A stretch of DNA of 64,000 nucleotides from contig NC_081137.1 of assembly GCF_958295425.1 (NCBI RefSeq), positions 14,212,454 through 14,276,453 on the forward strand, given 5' to 3'. Position 1 is the first letter of the stretch; every line of letters starts with the position of its first letter. Origin of the DNA: Solea solea (taxonomy: Eukaryota > Chordata > Actinopteri > Pleuronectiformes > Soleidae). A model generated the notes under the pieces. It was not told the DNA's origin and ran no database searches. It saw only the letters and a program-made list of their open reading frames with translations. The translations under genes were made by a program, and so were the position numbers. Below are positions 10,351 through 23,400 of the stretch, piece by piece.

Positions 10351-13300
10351 CTGAAAAGGAGAAACACAGAAAGGGTGACCTTTAAAACTGTTGTTGATAA
10401 ATTACCTTTTATTGTTTGAGCTGTGTGTAGTGACCTACTTTTTAAATGCAAGTTTAATTTAAAATCAAAGTGGTTTTTTTCCGTCCCCTGTGCTGCAGGT
10501 GCACCCTTGGTAAATTGCCATGGGAATAATATACAACTCCTTATATGGACATCCTGGGGTGTGTGATTATAGGCTTTACAAAATCTGTTTTTACATCCTT
10601 TTATGTGCTGTTGAGTCAAAGTCACACAAAAGTTTATCATTTACTGTTGAAGTGTAGGTCGGAGTCATCAAAGATCAATAAATATGTTTTTACTTTTCAG
10701 TTTTATAATTATGTTTTACATTACTATTAAGATAGATTTAAAGAAATACTTATAAGGAATAAATACATTTGCTGTGTATGTATCAATTTAGAAACCATGA
10801 CAACACCAGCCCCTGTATATACTGTGTATTTTGTGTGATGCTCTGTCTGAGGACATTCATTCCTCTGTCTAATTTAGGACGACTTTCAGTTTCTAAGTGA
10901 AGCATATAAATAATTCTCGGACTAAACCGAGGGCCTTTGATGCTGCAACCGAAGCTCGTCTTGAAAGTACAACGCTAAGTGTGTGCGTGTGTGAGTCACA
11001 GGCTGCCACGTTGGCAAAACTGTGCAGAGAAAAGTAGGATACAACTGTGTTAAGAAAATAACATTTTACCTTTACATCAGAAACTATTCATTGATAATCA
11101 GAAGAAAGAAACACTTGAATGGCTTTAAAAACATTTTAATTCAAGCAACTATCTGAAGGGCTGGACTTGAGAGAAGACCTTTTATCAAATAAAGTGTGCT
11201 CTTTTAAAGATCAACCACAAGGGGGCATACTCTCACCCTTGTGATATATTCTCTGCACTAATTTGTGTCAAAGCAGATTTGAAAATCCCTGACTTCAGGG
11301 GAATTATTTACAATTATTTACATTATTGATGAATCGGTCGATAGTTTTCTCAATTGTTCGGTCCATAAAATAACAGAAAATGTTGATCGTTTTTTTTCCC
11401 TAAACCTCAAATGTCTGGTTGATGTGTTTTAGAGGAGCAAAGAAACCACAACATATTAACATCTAAAAAGCTTTAAACCAGTTTATTATTTGAATGTATG
11501 ATACCCATGCTGAATATCTTTTGCACCTTCATCATGTGATGTTTCACATTTTCATTGTGTTCTGTGTGTATTAAAGCAATAAAAAACACAGTGTGAAGCC
11601 CAACCTGCAGTGGTGACGTCTCTTGGCTATCCAGAACTCACAGTCACAGTTGAAACAATGAGAAGCCATGTGGTCAGGCACCCACCTCGTGACCTACACA
11701 CACACAAACAACTCTATCAGGACAGTGTGTGGTAATAAGGGTGTCAAAAGCCATACAAGGTGAGGTGGAGGTAATAGTGAAGGAGAAGAGTAGTATTATG
11801 GCTCTACAAGATGCTGACCTCTGTGTCCTTGCGCTCCACTCGATCCCAGCTGCCCTCAGACAGACGGTCCTCACTGTGGGTGGACAGAGAATCCTCCTCA
11901 TTGCTGTTGTCAGACTCCCGCAGACACGTCTAAAACAACGGCAAACACAGACAAGGTTAAAACACGAGATGCCTCTGGAGTTATTCAAAAGGTGGCGCTG
12001 TGTGTGTGTGTCAGGCAAATACGTCATGTGCGGGGGAAAAAAGCCACTCACGATGTCGTCCTCGTAATCAATGTCTGGCTCTGAGGGAGGGCTGCTGTAC
12101 TGTTTACTCTCCAGCCTCATCTGCAGCTGTCGCACCTGCTGCCGCAGCACCTCCACCTCCTGCTTGTAACCTGCCTCGATCTGCCGCAGCCTCTGCTGCA
12201 CGGCGTCCATGGGCACCGGCAGCCCGTCATCGTCCAGGTACGCCGGGGCATGGGGTGGAGGAGGGGAAGAAGAGGGTGAGGTGTATGACACTGGCAGGAG
12301 CTGGTGACCTGCCAGGGAGTAGCTGTTGAGGGCGGCGGCGGCGGCAGCGGCAGCAGCAGCAGGACTACAAAGGCCAGCATAGCCCACGCTCCTGGCTGCA
12401 GACAGCCACCCAGGCTGCGGAGTGCTGCTGGGACAACAAAGAGCCTCCCGGCGGCAGCACTGCGACCCGTTGGCGATGGCAAAGCCCTGGGACCGGAGCA
12501 GCTTAGTGGCAAGCCGGCGACTCTGGTAAGTGTTGGGATGCAAGGCCCGGCTGATGCCAGAGGGACTGGCACTGCTGCAGGCGGACTGGACCAGACCGCG
12601 AACGTTTTCCCAGTGAGAACCAAGCAGGGACAGGTCTGAGAGCTGGCTCTGGGAGATGAGATGGCGAGCCGCTACCTGGGTGCAGTCTGCAGCAACTGTT
12701 AGCACACGCTCTCGTCCTTTCACCACATCTGTCCTCGTGTCCTCTTTCTCCTTCTGAGGCTGAACCTGGGGCTGTGAGTCAGGCTGCTCCTCACCATTAA
12801 AATATTCTGCGAGTTCCTGGCTCACTGTGGGGGGAAGGACGGGGGGAAGCTCTCCCTCATCAGTGAGAGTCTCGGTGGAGTCTTCCATGGGAAGGAGTGG
12901 TGTTAGCTGCTTCAGAGCAAGCAGGGCAGCAGATTCTGGGAGGCCATTTTCCTGGCTGCCAACATGGCCATTAATCAGCAAGGTGGGTGTGGATGCTGCG
13001 GGCTGGGTGCCGTTGCAGGGAAGAGGTAAGCACGGCTCTGATTTGTGAGTGGGTGAAGTGGTGCTCTCAGCAGTCCTATCAGGGCTCTCAGCCTCCAGTG
13101 GGGGTGGTGGGAGTGGAGGGTTAGTGATGTGAGGCAGAGCCTGTTGGAGGACAGGTGTGGGTAAAGGAGTGTGAGCAGGTGTGAAGTCCTGCCTCAGAGT
13201 GACAGGGGGGAGGGGCAGAGAAGGCAGCGGCTGTGTGGTCAGACATGGCTCCTCCAGAGTCCCTTCACTGCTCTCCGCACCTGGAACATCATCATCATCA

Positions 13301-16300
13301 TCATCATCATCATCTGGGGTTTGGGGGGGGCTCTGATATAGGGGTTCATCCTCAGCACTGTCCAGATCAGAGTCAGGTATGACGTCGTGAGAACGGTCAG
13401 CAGAGGCTTCTTCCATTGCGGGCGAGGGGTCCAGGGCAGAGCGACCCTCCTGGCAGTGCTTGTTGAGATTAGGGTCGCTGGAAGTGCGGGTCAGGGGTGT
13501 CCCGTTCTCAAAAGCTGTCAGCAAATTGTCCATGGAGCGAGTCTTGGGAAGCCTGGATAACAGAAATATATAAAATCACATATAAAATGATGATCTTCTT
13601 TTTCCAGAAGCAGTAACTGCAGTGATACAATTCTATTTGGGATTTTTGCAATCAGTCTCTATCCAAATCAACTCAAGCGCTAATGACTCGTATGTAGACT
13701 GGGATTTGAGCATTAACTCCATTCTGGCGTGGAAGTTGCACACAAGGATTTAAAGTTTTTAAGTGACAGTTTTTAGTTTTTTAGTACCATCAAATTCAAT
13801 ATTAAGTTCCAAATATTTAAAAAATACACAAAATAACACAGCTGTGCTGACTGAGTGACAGAAAGACAGCAGCTGCTGCTCCAGGTTCATGTAAGAGTTA
13901 CAAACTCAGCCATCAGTTTTCTGACGTGCTGTTGTCAGGTCACTGCTACATTTGCCGTGTAAATGACCATCAATACAAACACATGTAACATAAAAAGACC
14001 AGTCAATGTCACTGGTTCTTTGTGAGAGAGAAAAAAAGTCACAGCATGTATCATGCATAATTAATAAACCGTGATCTCATACTGTTACCACGGAGCTCAT
14101 ATTCCCAATTCCTAAGGAGCAGTTCCTTTCCCATTCCTAAGAGCTCAATAAAAGAAATCCAAGATCTTTAAATAGATCACACAAGAGAGATAAAGTACCT
14201 GTCCAGGGAACGGGAAGTGAGTTCGTCTCCTGCGACACTTGGGGGAAGGTAAAGCTCCACAGAATCGTCCACAGCCGTGCAGGGGGAGGAGGTGGGCAGG
14301 TAAACAGACGTCCACAGCTGTAGCGCCCGAGTGTGGCAGACTGGCTGCAGCACCTAGCAGACAAAAGAAGTGATGAGGCCTATCTAAGAAGGTCAAAGTA
14401 GAGCAATTACTCAGTGGTGCTCCTCCACTGCTGTGTGCGATGTATTATAATCAAAATTATGCAGGAAAAGAGGCAGAGAAAAAAGGGACACATTTAATCT
14501 CATGCTATAAATATTTGATCCAAATCACAGTTATGTATGGAGCCATACATTAATGAATGAGTCATCTCTATAAACAGATTCTACATGTGAATGAGCAGAA
14601 TCTGTCGGTGATGGAAAGGATTTTGGTGCTGTAAGGCTTCTGGATTCTGTTTTTTAAGTCTGACCAGTCACATTTGAGCAGGTTTTTGTTGCTCTACTGA
14701 GCTTGTTTTTTTTTAATTTATTTATTATTAATTTATCGTATGCAGACAGCTGTTAATAGAGATTAGCCAAACACTTGCTGGTCTTAAGATTCTCACATCT
14801 CATGTTGCCAAGCATTCCAATCCAAATGCCAAAGATCACAGACTTTGACATAATAACAACAAAGCTGGTGGAGCCCTAACACTACTGCACAGTACTGTAA
14901 ATATTCATCCATCCATTCATCTGTCCATCATCCACTGCTTATCGTAGTTCAGGTCATTTGGGTAGCAGCTCTAGCAGGGGGCCCCAGACTTCCCTTTCCC
15001 TGGCCACATGGTCCAACTCTAACTGGGGGAGATCCCTAGGCGCTCCCAGGCCGGCAGGAGATATAATCTCCCTCTCCACCTAGTCCATGGTCTGTCCCTA
15101 GGTCTCCTCCCAGTACGACATGCCGGAAAAACCTCCCTATGGAGGCACTCTGGTGGCATCCTTACCAGGTGCCCAAACCACCTCAACTGGCTCCTTTCCA
15201 TGCAAAGGTGCAGCGGCTCAACTCTGAGTCCCTCCCTCCAGACGATCTCACGCTCTATGGTTCCCTCACTCGTGAACAAAACTTCGAGATGACTATTCAA
15301 CAAGTCAACAAGATGAGGAGTTGAAGGGACTGATATATAGGGAACAATACTGTGAAAACGGGCACTTACCATGTCATGACTGGGGATGTAGAGAAAGTTC
15401 TGGAAGTTCTTGTTTCCTGAGCGAAGCAGGGACCACACAGAGCAGGTGCGTTTGTAAATATTCTTTGCCTCCCTCTCGCGAGCGTTGTTACACAGAAACG
15501 TTCCATAAAGACACGAGTATGTGTGCTGCACCAACTTGACCTGGAAACACAGGAGATGGAAAAACAACAAATCAAGGATTTGGAGAATGGTGACACCCCT
15601 ATTTGTGATCATAATTGAATGATATCAAATTATATAAGAGGCACTGGAAACATTTTTGTTATTATTATTATTATGATTATTAATAATAACAATCATAATA
15701 ATAATCATAATAACTCAGTTTGGCCGTGTCATTTTCACAGTGCAAGTGTCGTCGTGCGAATGTCTCCGATGTTTGAGGTTTACTGGTGAATTAGTCACAA
15801 AAACAGTATCAGACAGACAGGGAGAAGGAACAGGTGCTGGAAGACCACCCACCAGGAAGGCCTCATTGAACTCAAACAGGCAGGGGAACTGTTTGAGCAG
15901 CTGGTGAACACAGTCCAGCCACTGCAGGAAGACGGGACACTGTTCGCTCACATCGTCAGAATTCTCCTGGTGGCCACAGCGGTCCCCAAACTTATGACCG
16001 AAGTCCAGCCACTCAGTTTCTACAAGCACCTGGAAACCCTGTGGACAACATACTAGTCAGAGCTGACGATAACAACATCTGACTTCAAGAGAAATTATGA
16101 TTCAGACCCAATATTCCTGTAATTCCCTGTTAAAAACGACAAAATCGCAATCTGTGTAGACAGTCACCTCTAATGTTCTGTAGTAGGGATCCAGTAGAAT
16201 CTTGGCAAGGGCTACGATCTGGGGCGTGCGGTCCCACCCGTCGGAACAGTGCACCAGGACAGGGCGGCCTTCCCTCTCCACAGCTGAACACACCAGGGTG

Positions 16301-19300
16301 GCTGCCTTCAACATGACGGACAGGTGCTGCAGCCAGCGGGTGCTCTCCAGTGCTGAGAGCCAGCTGGGGGCAGAAGAGCAGACAGATTAGATGGGTACAA
16401 TTTTAAATAGGTCATTATCTGTGTACTCTTGTCCTTCTGCATGACAGACGAGTGCAGAGTTGCTCAGCACAAAAGGTCAAACAGATACACTTACTTCCCC
16501 GGATCCGGGATCTGACTGCAGACGGCCCTCAGAGCTTGGAAGCTGTTCCGGATGGCGTGGATGTTCGCCATTCCCATGAACATCACCTCACAGTTGGGGT
16601 AGTACTCTGAACATAAACAAGAAACAACATGTTGGATAAAGGTCATAAGACAAACAATGCTTAGATGTACAGACAATAGCATCAAGTGCTCAAATGGTGG
16701 CTTTAAATGATTTTAAATAAAACAAAGAGACGGTTTTAGGTACAAGTTTATGAACTTAATGAGTTACAGTGTTTGAAATCAAACGATTTTGAGACCCACA
16801 GTTGCGTTGCACAGTTGTGCAGCCCAATCGAGTAATAAGACTTGTACTTAAAACAATTATATTGTGTTTATCCTCTTATAAAGTTGATAACAGCAATCAG
16901 CAACATCTACAATATTCGTATTTGTAATGGCAGGCCATCATCTTCAAATGTAAGTCCAAATTGTACCCTTTTGTTTTAGTCTCCACCAACATCCTGAGAA
17001 AGAGACAGCGAGCGGCCGTTCAGCAGCTCGCTGTATAACTCTCTCCAACAGGTGTGACATATGTTTGTCTGGATGGGCACTAAGCAGTTGATTGATTACA
17101 GTGATTTTAATAAAAACAGATGCCTGCTGTTGCCGTTCATCAAAAGTACTATTAGGGATGTGAAAAATGAAGGTGTGATAGCCAAATGTGAATGCGGAAA
17201 TAAATTTTTAAGTACTGAATGATTAACCGAACTAACCTTCACATTCGCAGCCTCCGCCCTTGGCTCGGTTAGCCACTGCAGCGGTGTATGAGCGAGCATC
17301 CAGAATCAGTAGCTTCTGTGGCACAGTGTTGTCATCACAGCCAGAGCCACCTGTTAGAGAGGAGTCTGTACAGAGAGAAGTCCCAGCGCCATGATTAACA
17401 GATATTGTCCACTAGGGAAAATCAATAACCCTCTTGGCACAGTTTTGTTCAGTTTAGTATGTTACGCAATTCATTTATATTTTGTCAGTGTTCCGAATAG
17501 AACCTAAATAATAGATTTGCGCCATTGAACACAAAACAACGACAATGGTGTTCATCTCAACAAGAATGTCGTGGGTGGAGCCAGTCTAGCTCCACCCTGA
17601 CTGCACCAAACCATTTTACTCCGGTACCCCAGGGGAAGGGTGCCAAAGAAGAGCTGCTTGTTTTGGTCCTATTCCCAATGGCAACGCAAGAAAAACATGT
17701 ACTGCACTGAACCGAACCCTTCAATTCGGTGTAAACACAGCTTCGTGGCACCATTTTTTCAGGGTACCTAACACAGTTGTCTGGCACCTAAAGGGTGGAG
17801 CTAGATGCAATGCTGTCCAATGATTGGTTGACAGAGAATCATCACTCCCAGACATGAAGAAAGTATAAATGACATTGTAGTACTATAAACATGCCATAAC
17901 TGATTCAGATATGTGTGACTTTGTAAACAATTGTCATTTTTACTGCGTCATGTTCTTTGTTTTGCAGAATAAGCTGTGCGACTTTGGTTTGATGTCACAC
18001 TAATCATGTAGCCGACGCAACTATCGCCTTGAATGTACACTACACACCTTGTTGAGGAAATGCAAGTGAGATCAGGGTTAATTTTTCCAAACTGTACAAT
18101 GGTGTGCAGGACAGCAGATATCACTTACAGGCCCTCTCAATGACACAGCCCCAGTATTGCTATGGTAACAGTCACAAGCAACAAGCCTTCAACAGTGACT
18201 ACAAACAATGACAGCTAATTACTCCAAGGTTGCAAGTGAATGACTTCTCTTTGCACTAAGCCAGCTTTGTGTAGCCACTGACTTTGTTAATACACTTTGA
18301 AATTTGACACAAGGGCATCGTGTTTTTATAAGAATAGAAACAGTAAAACTATCAACTTTCAGAAAGATGCAGGGTTGTTTTCTCGTTTGTCTCAGGCTGT
18401 TGTCCTTCTGAGAACTAGAATGGCAAATGCATGTACTTCCTGAACTGAAGCATGTAAACAATGCAGGATGATTTTCATGCTAATTAATCTACGGCCAAAT
18501 CAGTCAATTAGTGTTTGCAGGAATAACAGGAAAAGTAGAGAAGTTCTACATGACAATGTACAGAACTGCGTGTGTAGCATCAATGTCTGTTGACAGTCCA
18601 GAGACAATTAATTAAAAATAAATAATGGAAAGAATTTGCATCCTTCTGAGCATTGATGTCCCTCTTGTGACTTTGTTACCCACAAGAAAATGTGTTACTA
18701 TCCACCTTGCACAATTTGAATGATTAAAAGATTAGGAATTGAGAGTGAAGCATTTTACATAAAGTTGAAGAGCATTTCTGTGTGTTTTTGCATCCAAGGA
18801 AGACACATTTTCAACCCAAAGACAACTCAGCTAACGAGCAAACCAAAGGGTTTTGTGTAAACTGCTGATAAAGCAGCGTGCCAAGGGTTTTTATATTGTT
18901 AGAGCGCTTTTAGGAGGAGTTATGCCAACTATGGCTCCTGTGTGTCATTAAGCCACATACCTAAAAACTCCTGCATAGAACAGTGGGGATAAACAGTTTT
19001 CAGTCTTTATTCCAGAATTCTAACAGCCACTTTTTTCTAACATACAGACTATATGGACAAAATTATTTGGCCACACCTGTTAAGTATTGAAGTCAGGTAT
19101 TTATCAGGCTTTGGGCTAGGCCCCTTATCTCCTTTTCTATTCCAACATGATTGTGCCCCAGTGCACAAAGCAGCAAGCACTATAAAGACATGACAAGTTT
19201 GGTGTGGAAGAACTTGACTGGCCCGCACAGAGCCCTGACCTCAACCCCATCAAGCACCTTTGGGATGAACTGGAACAGAGATTGCCAGCCAGGCTTTCTC

Positions 19301-20358
19301 GTCCAACATCAGAGCTTGACCTCATACTGTAAATGCTCTACAGAATGAATGGGCACAAATTCCCATAGAAACAATCCAAGAAGTGTGGAAGCTGTTCTAG
19401 CTGCAAAAGGGAGACCATCTCAGTCCCTGTTGGTGTAATGGTCAGGCTACCAAATACTTTTGTCCATATAGTGTATAATGAACTGAGTGAAGAGGATAAA
19501 CTGCAACTGCACTGACTCTTGAGTGCTGACTTAGCCCACATTCACAATTTAAAATATAGCTTTTACCAAAATCACTATCCGAGGAGTCTGGAGCTTCCCC
19601 ACGTTGACGGCAGGCTGGTGTTCCACAGGTGCCCTTGGCCCCAGTGTCCATCTGACAGGCCTTGGCGATGGAAGTCACCAGGTACTCGTCATCTGTGTTC
19701 CTCCAGCCCCACCAGCTGATCTCAGGCTGACTGCAACGTGAGATCACAGCCCCATTCCTCTGATGCCTAGAATTAAAGTTTGAAGAGACGATAAGAACAA
19801 TAAATAAATATCGACATAAAATCAGTTCACATATTGTATGACTGTGTGCGAGTGAAGCTACCTGTAGACAACCACAGGGATCCTCTTCCAGGATCTGAAG
19901 GAAGCGACACTCTCCAGCTCCTTGTCTGTGATCCAGATTGGAACCAGGAGCTTCTGAGGGTAGCTGGAACAGAGCCTGGTAACAGGAAGAACAAGGGACA
20001 TGGAGTTTATAATCCTGTGTCATAGAGACAGTCCTTGAGGTGACTTTGCAACACTGAGGAAAAAAACTAAACCCACATTTCCCCCATTTGAGACAAATGT
20101 TTACATGTTAGAAAAATATCAGGACAGTAGCAGGAGTGGCACACTTTATTCCCTGCTCGTGCTTGTATACTGGGACAAGGACAGTAGACCAGTTAATGAT
20201 GTAGTAGAGTAGTACTGTAGCATGGAAATGTGCCGACTACGTCTTCTGAGCACCCTCCTCTCTGATATTTTATTTAATTTCTATTTACCTGCCGACTGTC
20301 TAAGGAGGGAGGAGAGAGACTGAGACACTGTGCATGTGTTTGTGTCTCTCTTTCTCTC

Positions 20359-20437
<79 letters not shown>

Positions 20438-23400
20438 AGTATAATACTTTGCTGAGTCACAGCCTCAGCAGGCTGCAGTTAGTTTAATTAGTCGGTTGTC
20501 CTGTGCGTCTGTCTCCCTCAGCAGGCTGTGCTCTCTCTCTGGCCCTATGAGCAGACTGTCCTTTATTTATTTTTTTACAGCTTTTTTATTTGCCCGGGCA
20601 GCAAAGGAGACAAGCAAGTCTGAGACACACACACAGGTTTGTGCAGCTGTACTTCTTAGTACACTGCATTGACTACCATTTCTTTGAACAGCCTAAACGA
20701 AGCTTTATCCCTAACTTTAACCATAACCAGTTAATGTCTAACCCCAAACTTAACCTAACTACACACATCTTAGCCCCTTAAATTTAAGCACTTCTTTAGA
20801 AATTTGGTTCTGCCTCATTAGGACACACAAGTACACACCGAGTGCACTGCATTATTTCTGTGTGAGTTGGTTCGACAATGTGATCTATTTGCATGTACGT
20901 ATTAGAGCTTTGATTTGGTGAGATTGTAAGAAAAGGTAAGAATACACATTGCTTCGTGTTGTTCTATATTCACCTTGAAAGTAAAACTGAAAACTGTTGA
21001 GTCATTTTTGGAGCATGGTGGCTGTAGTCTGCTTGAATATGCAACAGTTTATGTGTGTCATGACTGTTAAAATGTAAACAGAAACTCCTCAAACCACTGC
21101 TGTAATGTATTCCATGTGACCACTGTCTTCTCTTACCAATTAACACACCCTGCAGAATGTCAGAGCTCTGAGGAGGTAACAGTGTCACTCAGTGTACCGC
21201 TTTAGACCTTTACAAGCAAAGTCAGGAGTGTCTGGGACATAATCCACATCTGGATTATTGGCAGAGGAGAGGATTATTCAGTAGAAGATGTGTGCTGTCA
21301 ATATACAGCCAGGGTATCGGAAGAGAAGTCTGACACTGTGAGCTAGAAACAAGTGCAACCCTCTGCCCACCCAAGACTCCATCCATGCTCTTGTCATTAT
21401 TTATACATAAACAACTATTTAAGCTTGGATTTACAGCTGCTGTCCTGAAGGAACTACAACCCTTTTGGTCTAACCACTTAAGTCAAGTATTGAAATTTAA
21501 AATCCAAACATACTACTACACCCCAAAATCAAGCCTGAGTTCTTACACTCTCGTGCATGCACACATGACTGCACACAGTGTTGTCTGATTCTGTTCCCAC
21601 TTCCGTCACAGCTTTCAAAACCTTCTCTGAAACCCTGTCACTCACCATTCACTTCCACAACAACCACCGTGACACCTTACATCACCATCCCTTCTGATGA
21701 GACAGAAGTGTCTACTGCTATTTATAGGAAAACAATCTGTGACATACTTGTAGTTGGAGTTTATGTCTGACACTCTCCAGATGTTCTGTGTGTCAAAGCT
21801 CATCCTCTTGACCTCCATTTCCATTCTGTGACGCACATGATCACCTACACAGCACAGCGGGAAGAATTATTATGGGAATATTAACGGTGTAACAAAGTTC
21901 TTAAACAGTTCTTAAACGTTTATGTTGGGATTTTTACGGACCTGGGCGACAGAGATGAACATGCTGGTCCTCGTCGTCAGTGTTGCCTCCGAGACACCAG
22001 GCATGGTAGGCCAGGGCGAATAGGTCCTCCAGCCGGGACGGGTGTGCAATGGCCTGGATCAGACGTTTGACCCACTCCTGGCACAGCTTGAACGTTGCAA
22101 AGCGGCATCTGTGATGAAACCAGAGTGCAGATTATAAGGATTAGTGGGATCCAGTGACAAAACATCAATGAAAAATCAGTGATTTTCCCGTTTTTATTAA
22201 ACAGGAGTAACAACGTGACTGTTGCATCTACCTGACAACTTTGGAGTCTTTGCAGATAATGTGCAGCTGGAACATATCTCTGCTCTCCACACTATCTATG
22301 AGCCTGAGAGGCACCTGTAGGGGGAGACAGAGAGCACAGATGATGAGTGTGATGGTCCTACTGTTAGAGCAGGCAACACATCTGCACAGAGGTTACCACC
22401 CTCTGGTCTAGGCTGTGTACACATTGTGCAGTTATAACCTCCCTGTAGGGAAGGAAAGGGACTCTGCAGTGTGTTCACTGTGTCTAGATGTCTGATGTAA
22501 AAACCAAAGAACAGCCATACCTGGCGGTGTTTACGGGAATATAAGTGTACTGTATTTTAAAATAGTGTTTTTTTACATTTACAGACTAGTTCAAGTGATT
22601 TAAACTATGACTCACATTTAGCCATTCACACATTCATAGAAAGCTTCAATAGCATTTATACATTCCCACTCAAACAGTGGCACAACTGTGAGAGTCAATT
22701 TTGGTTTTTAGTAGTTTGCCCGAGTACACTTCAACAAACAGACGGGAGGAGCTGGGGATCATCTGTTCTGCATCTACTCCAGACTGTGTAGACTGAGATG
22801 TTAGGGTTGAATAAGAAGCAGTGATTTACAAAATCACACATGCAACTTCACATTTGGACAAAAACGAGACAATCGGCCATGTTGCAGCATATGTTATGTC
22901 ACTACCATAGTCCAAAATGGACAAACCAAAGACCTGTTTTGTTTTTGTTTCACCTTAAGGCCAGTGCAGGTTTTTTACAGGTCAGTCACAAGGTCAGCCA
23001 ACGCAGTACATCACAGTCACTCAGCGATGTGCTTTCATGGAAAACTGTTGTAATAAACCCTGCGTAACCACTTGGTGAAATGTAAATTACAATTTGTCCT
23101 GGGTGAACTGTAATATTGTACAGGAGGAGCGACATGACTAAGCTGTCTAGACTGTGGCAGAGGGTGGTGTTTTTTTTTTCATTATGGTACTCACAGATAT
23201 GTCATTGTCCACACCTGGGTATGTCTAAAACACAGTGACACCATGGAGCACACAGACAGAGAGACAGAGAGAGAGTAGGGAGGGAGGACAAAAGACAGGA
23301 GGAAATGGAAAACACTATTAAACCAAAAAAAAACTTTGGAGACAAAAGGGAAATGAAGGGTTAAAGGGAAAGAAAAAAACGTCATTGAGGATGATGGATA

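Noticed and set aside
9686..10385. Plus-strand ORFs of up to 222 codons
   Set aside because: They are antisense to the mtmr4 last exon and 3' UTR, have Pro/Ser/Arg-biased content from GC-rich DNA, and resemble no family.
12000..12640. Plus-strand and alternate-frame ORFs over the mtmr4 large exon
   Set aside because: They are shadows of the GC-rich coding exon; the minus-strand frame has the conserved protein and matching splice phases.
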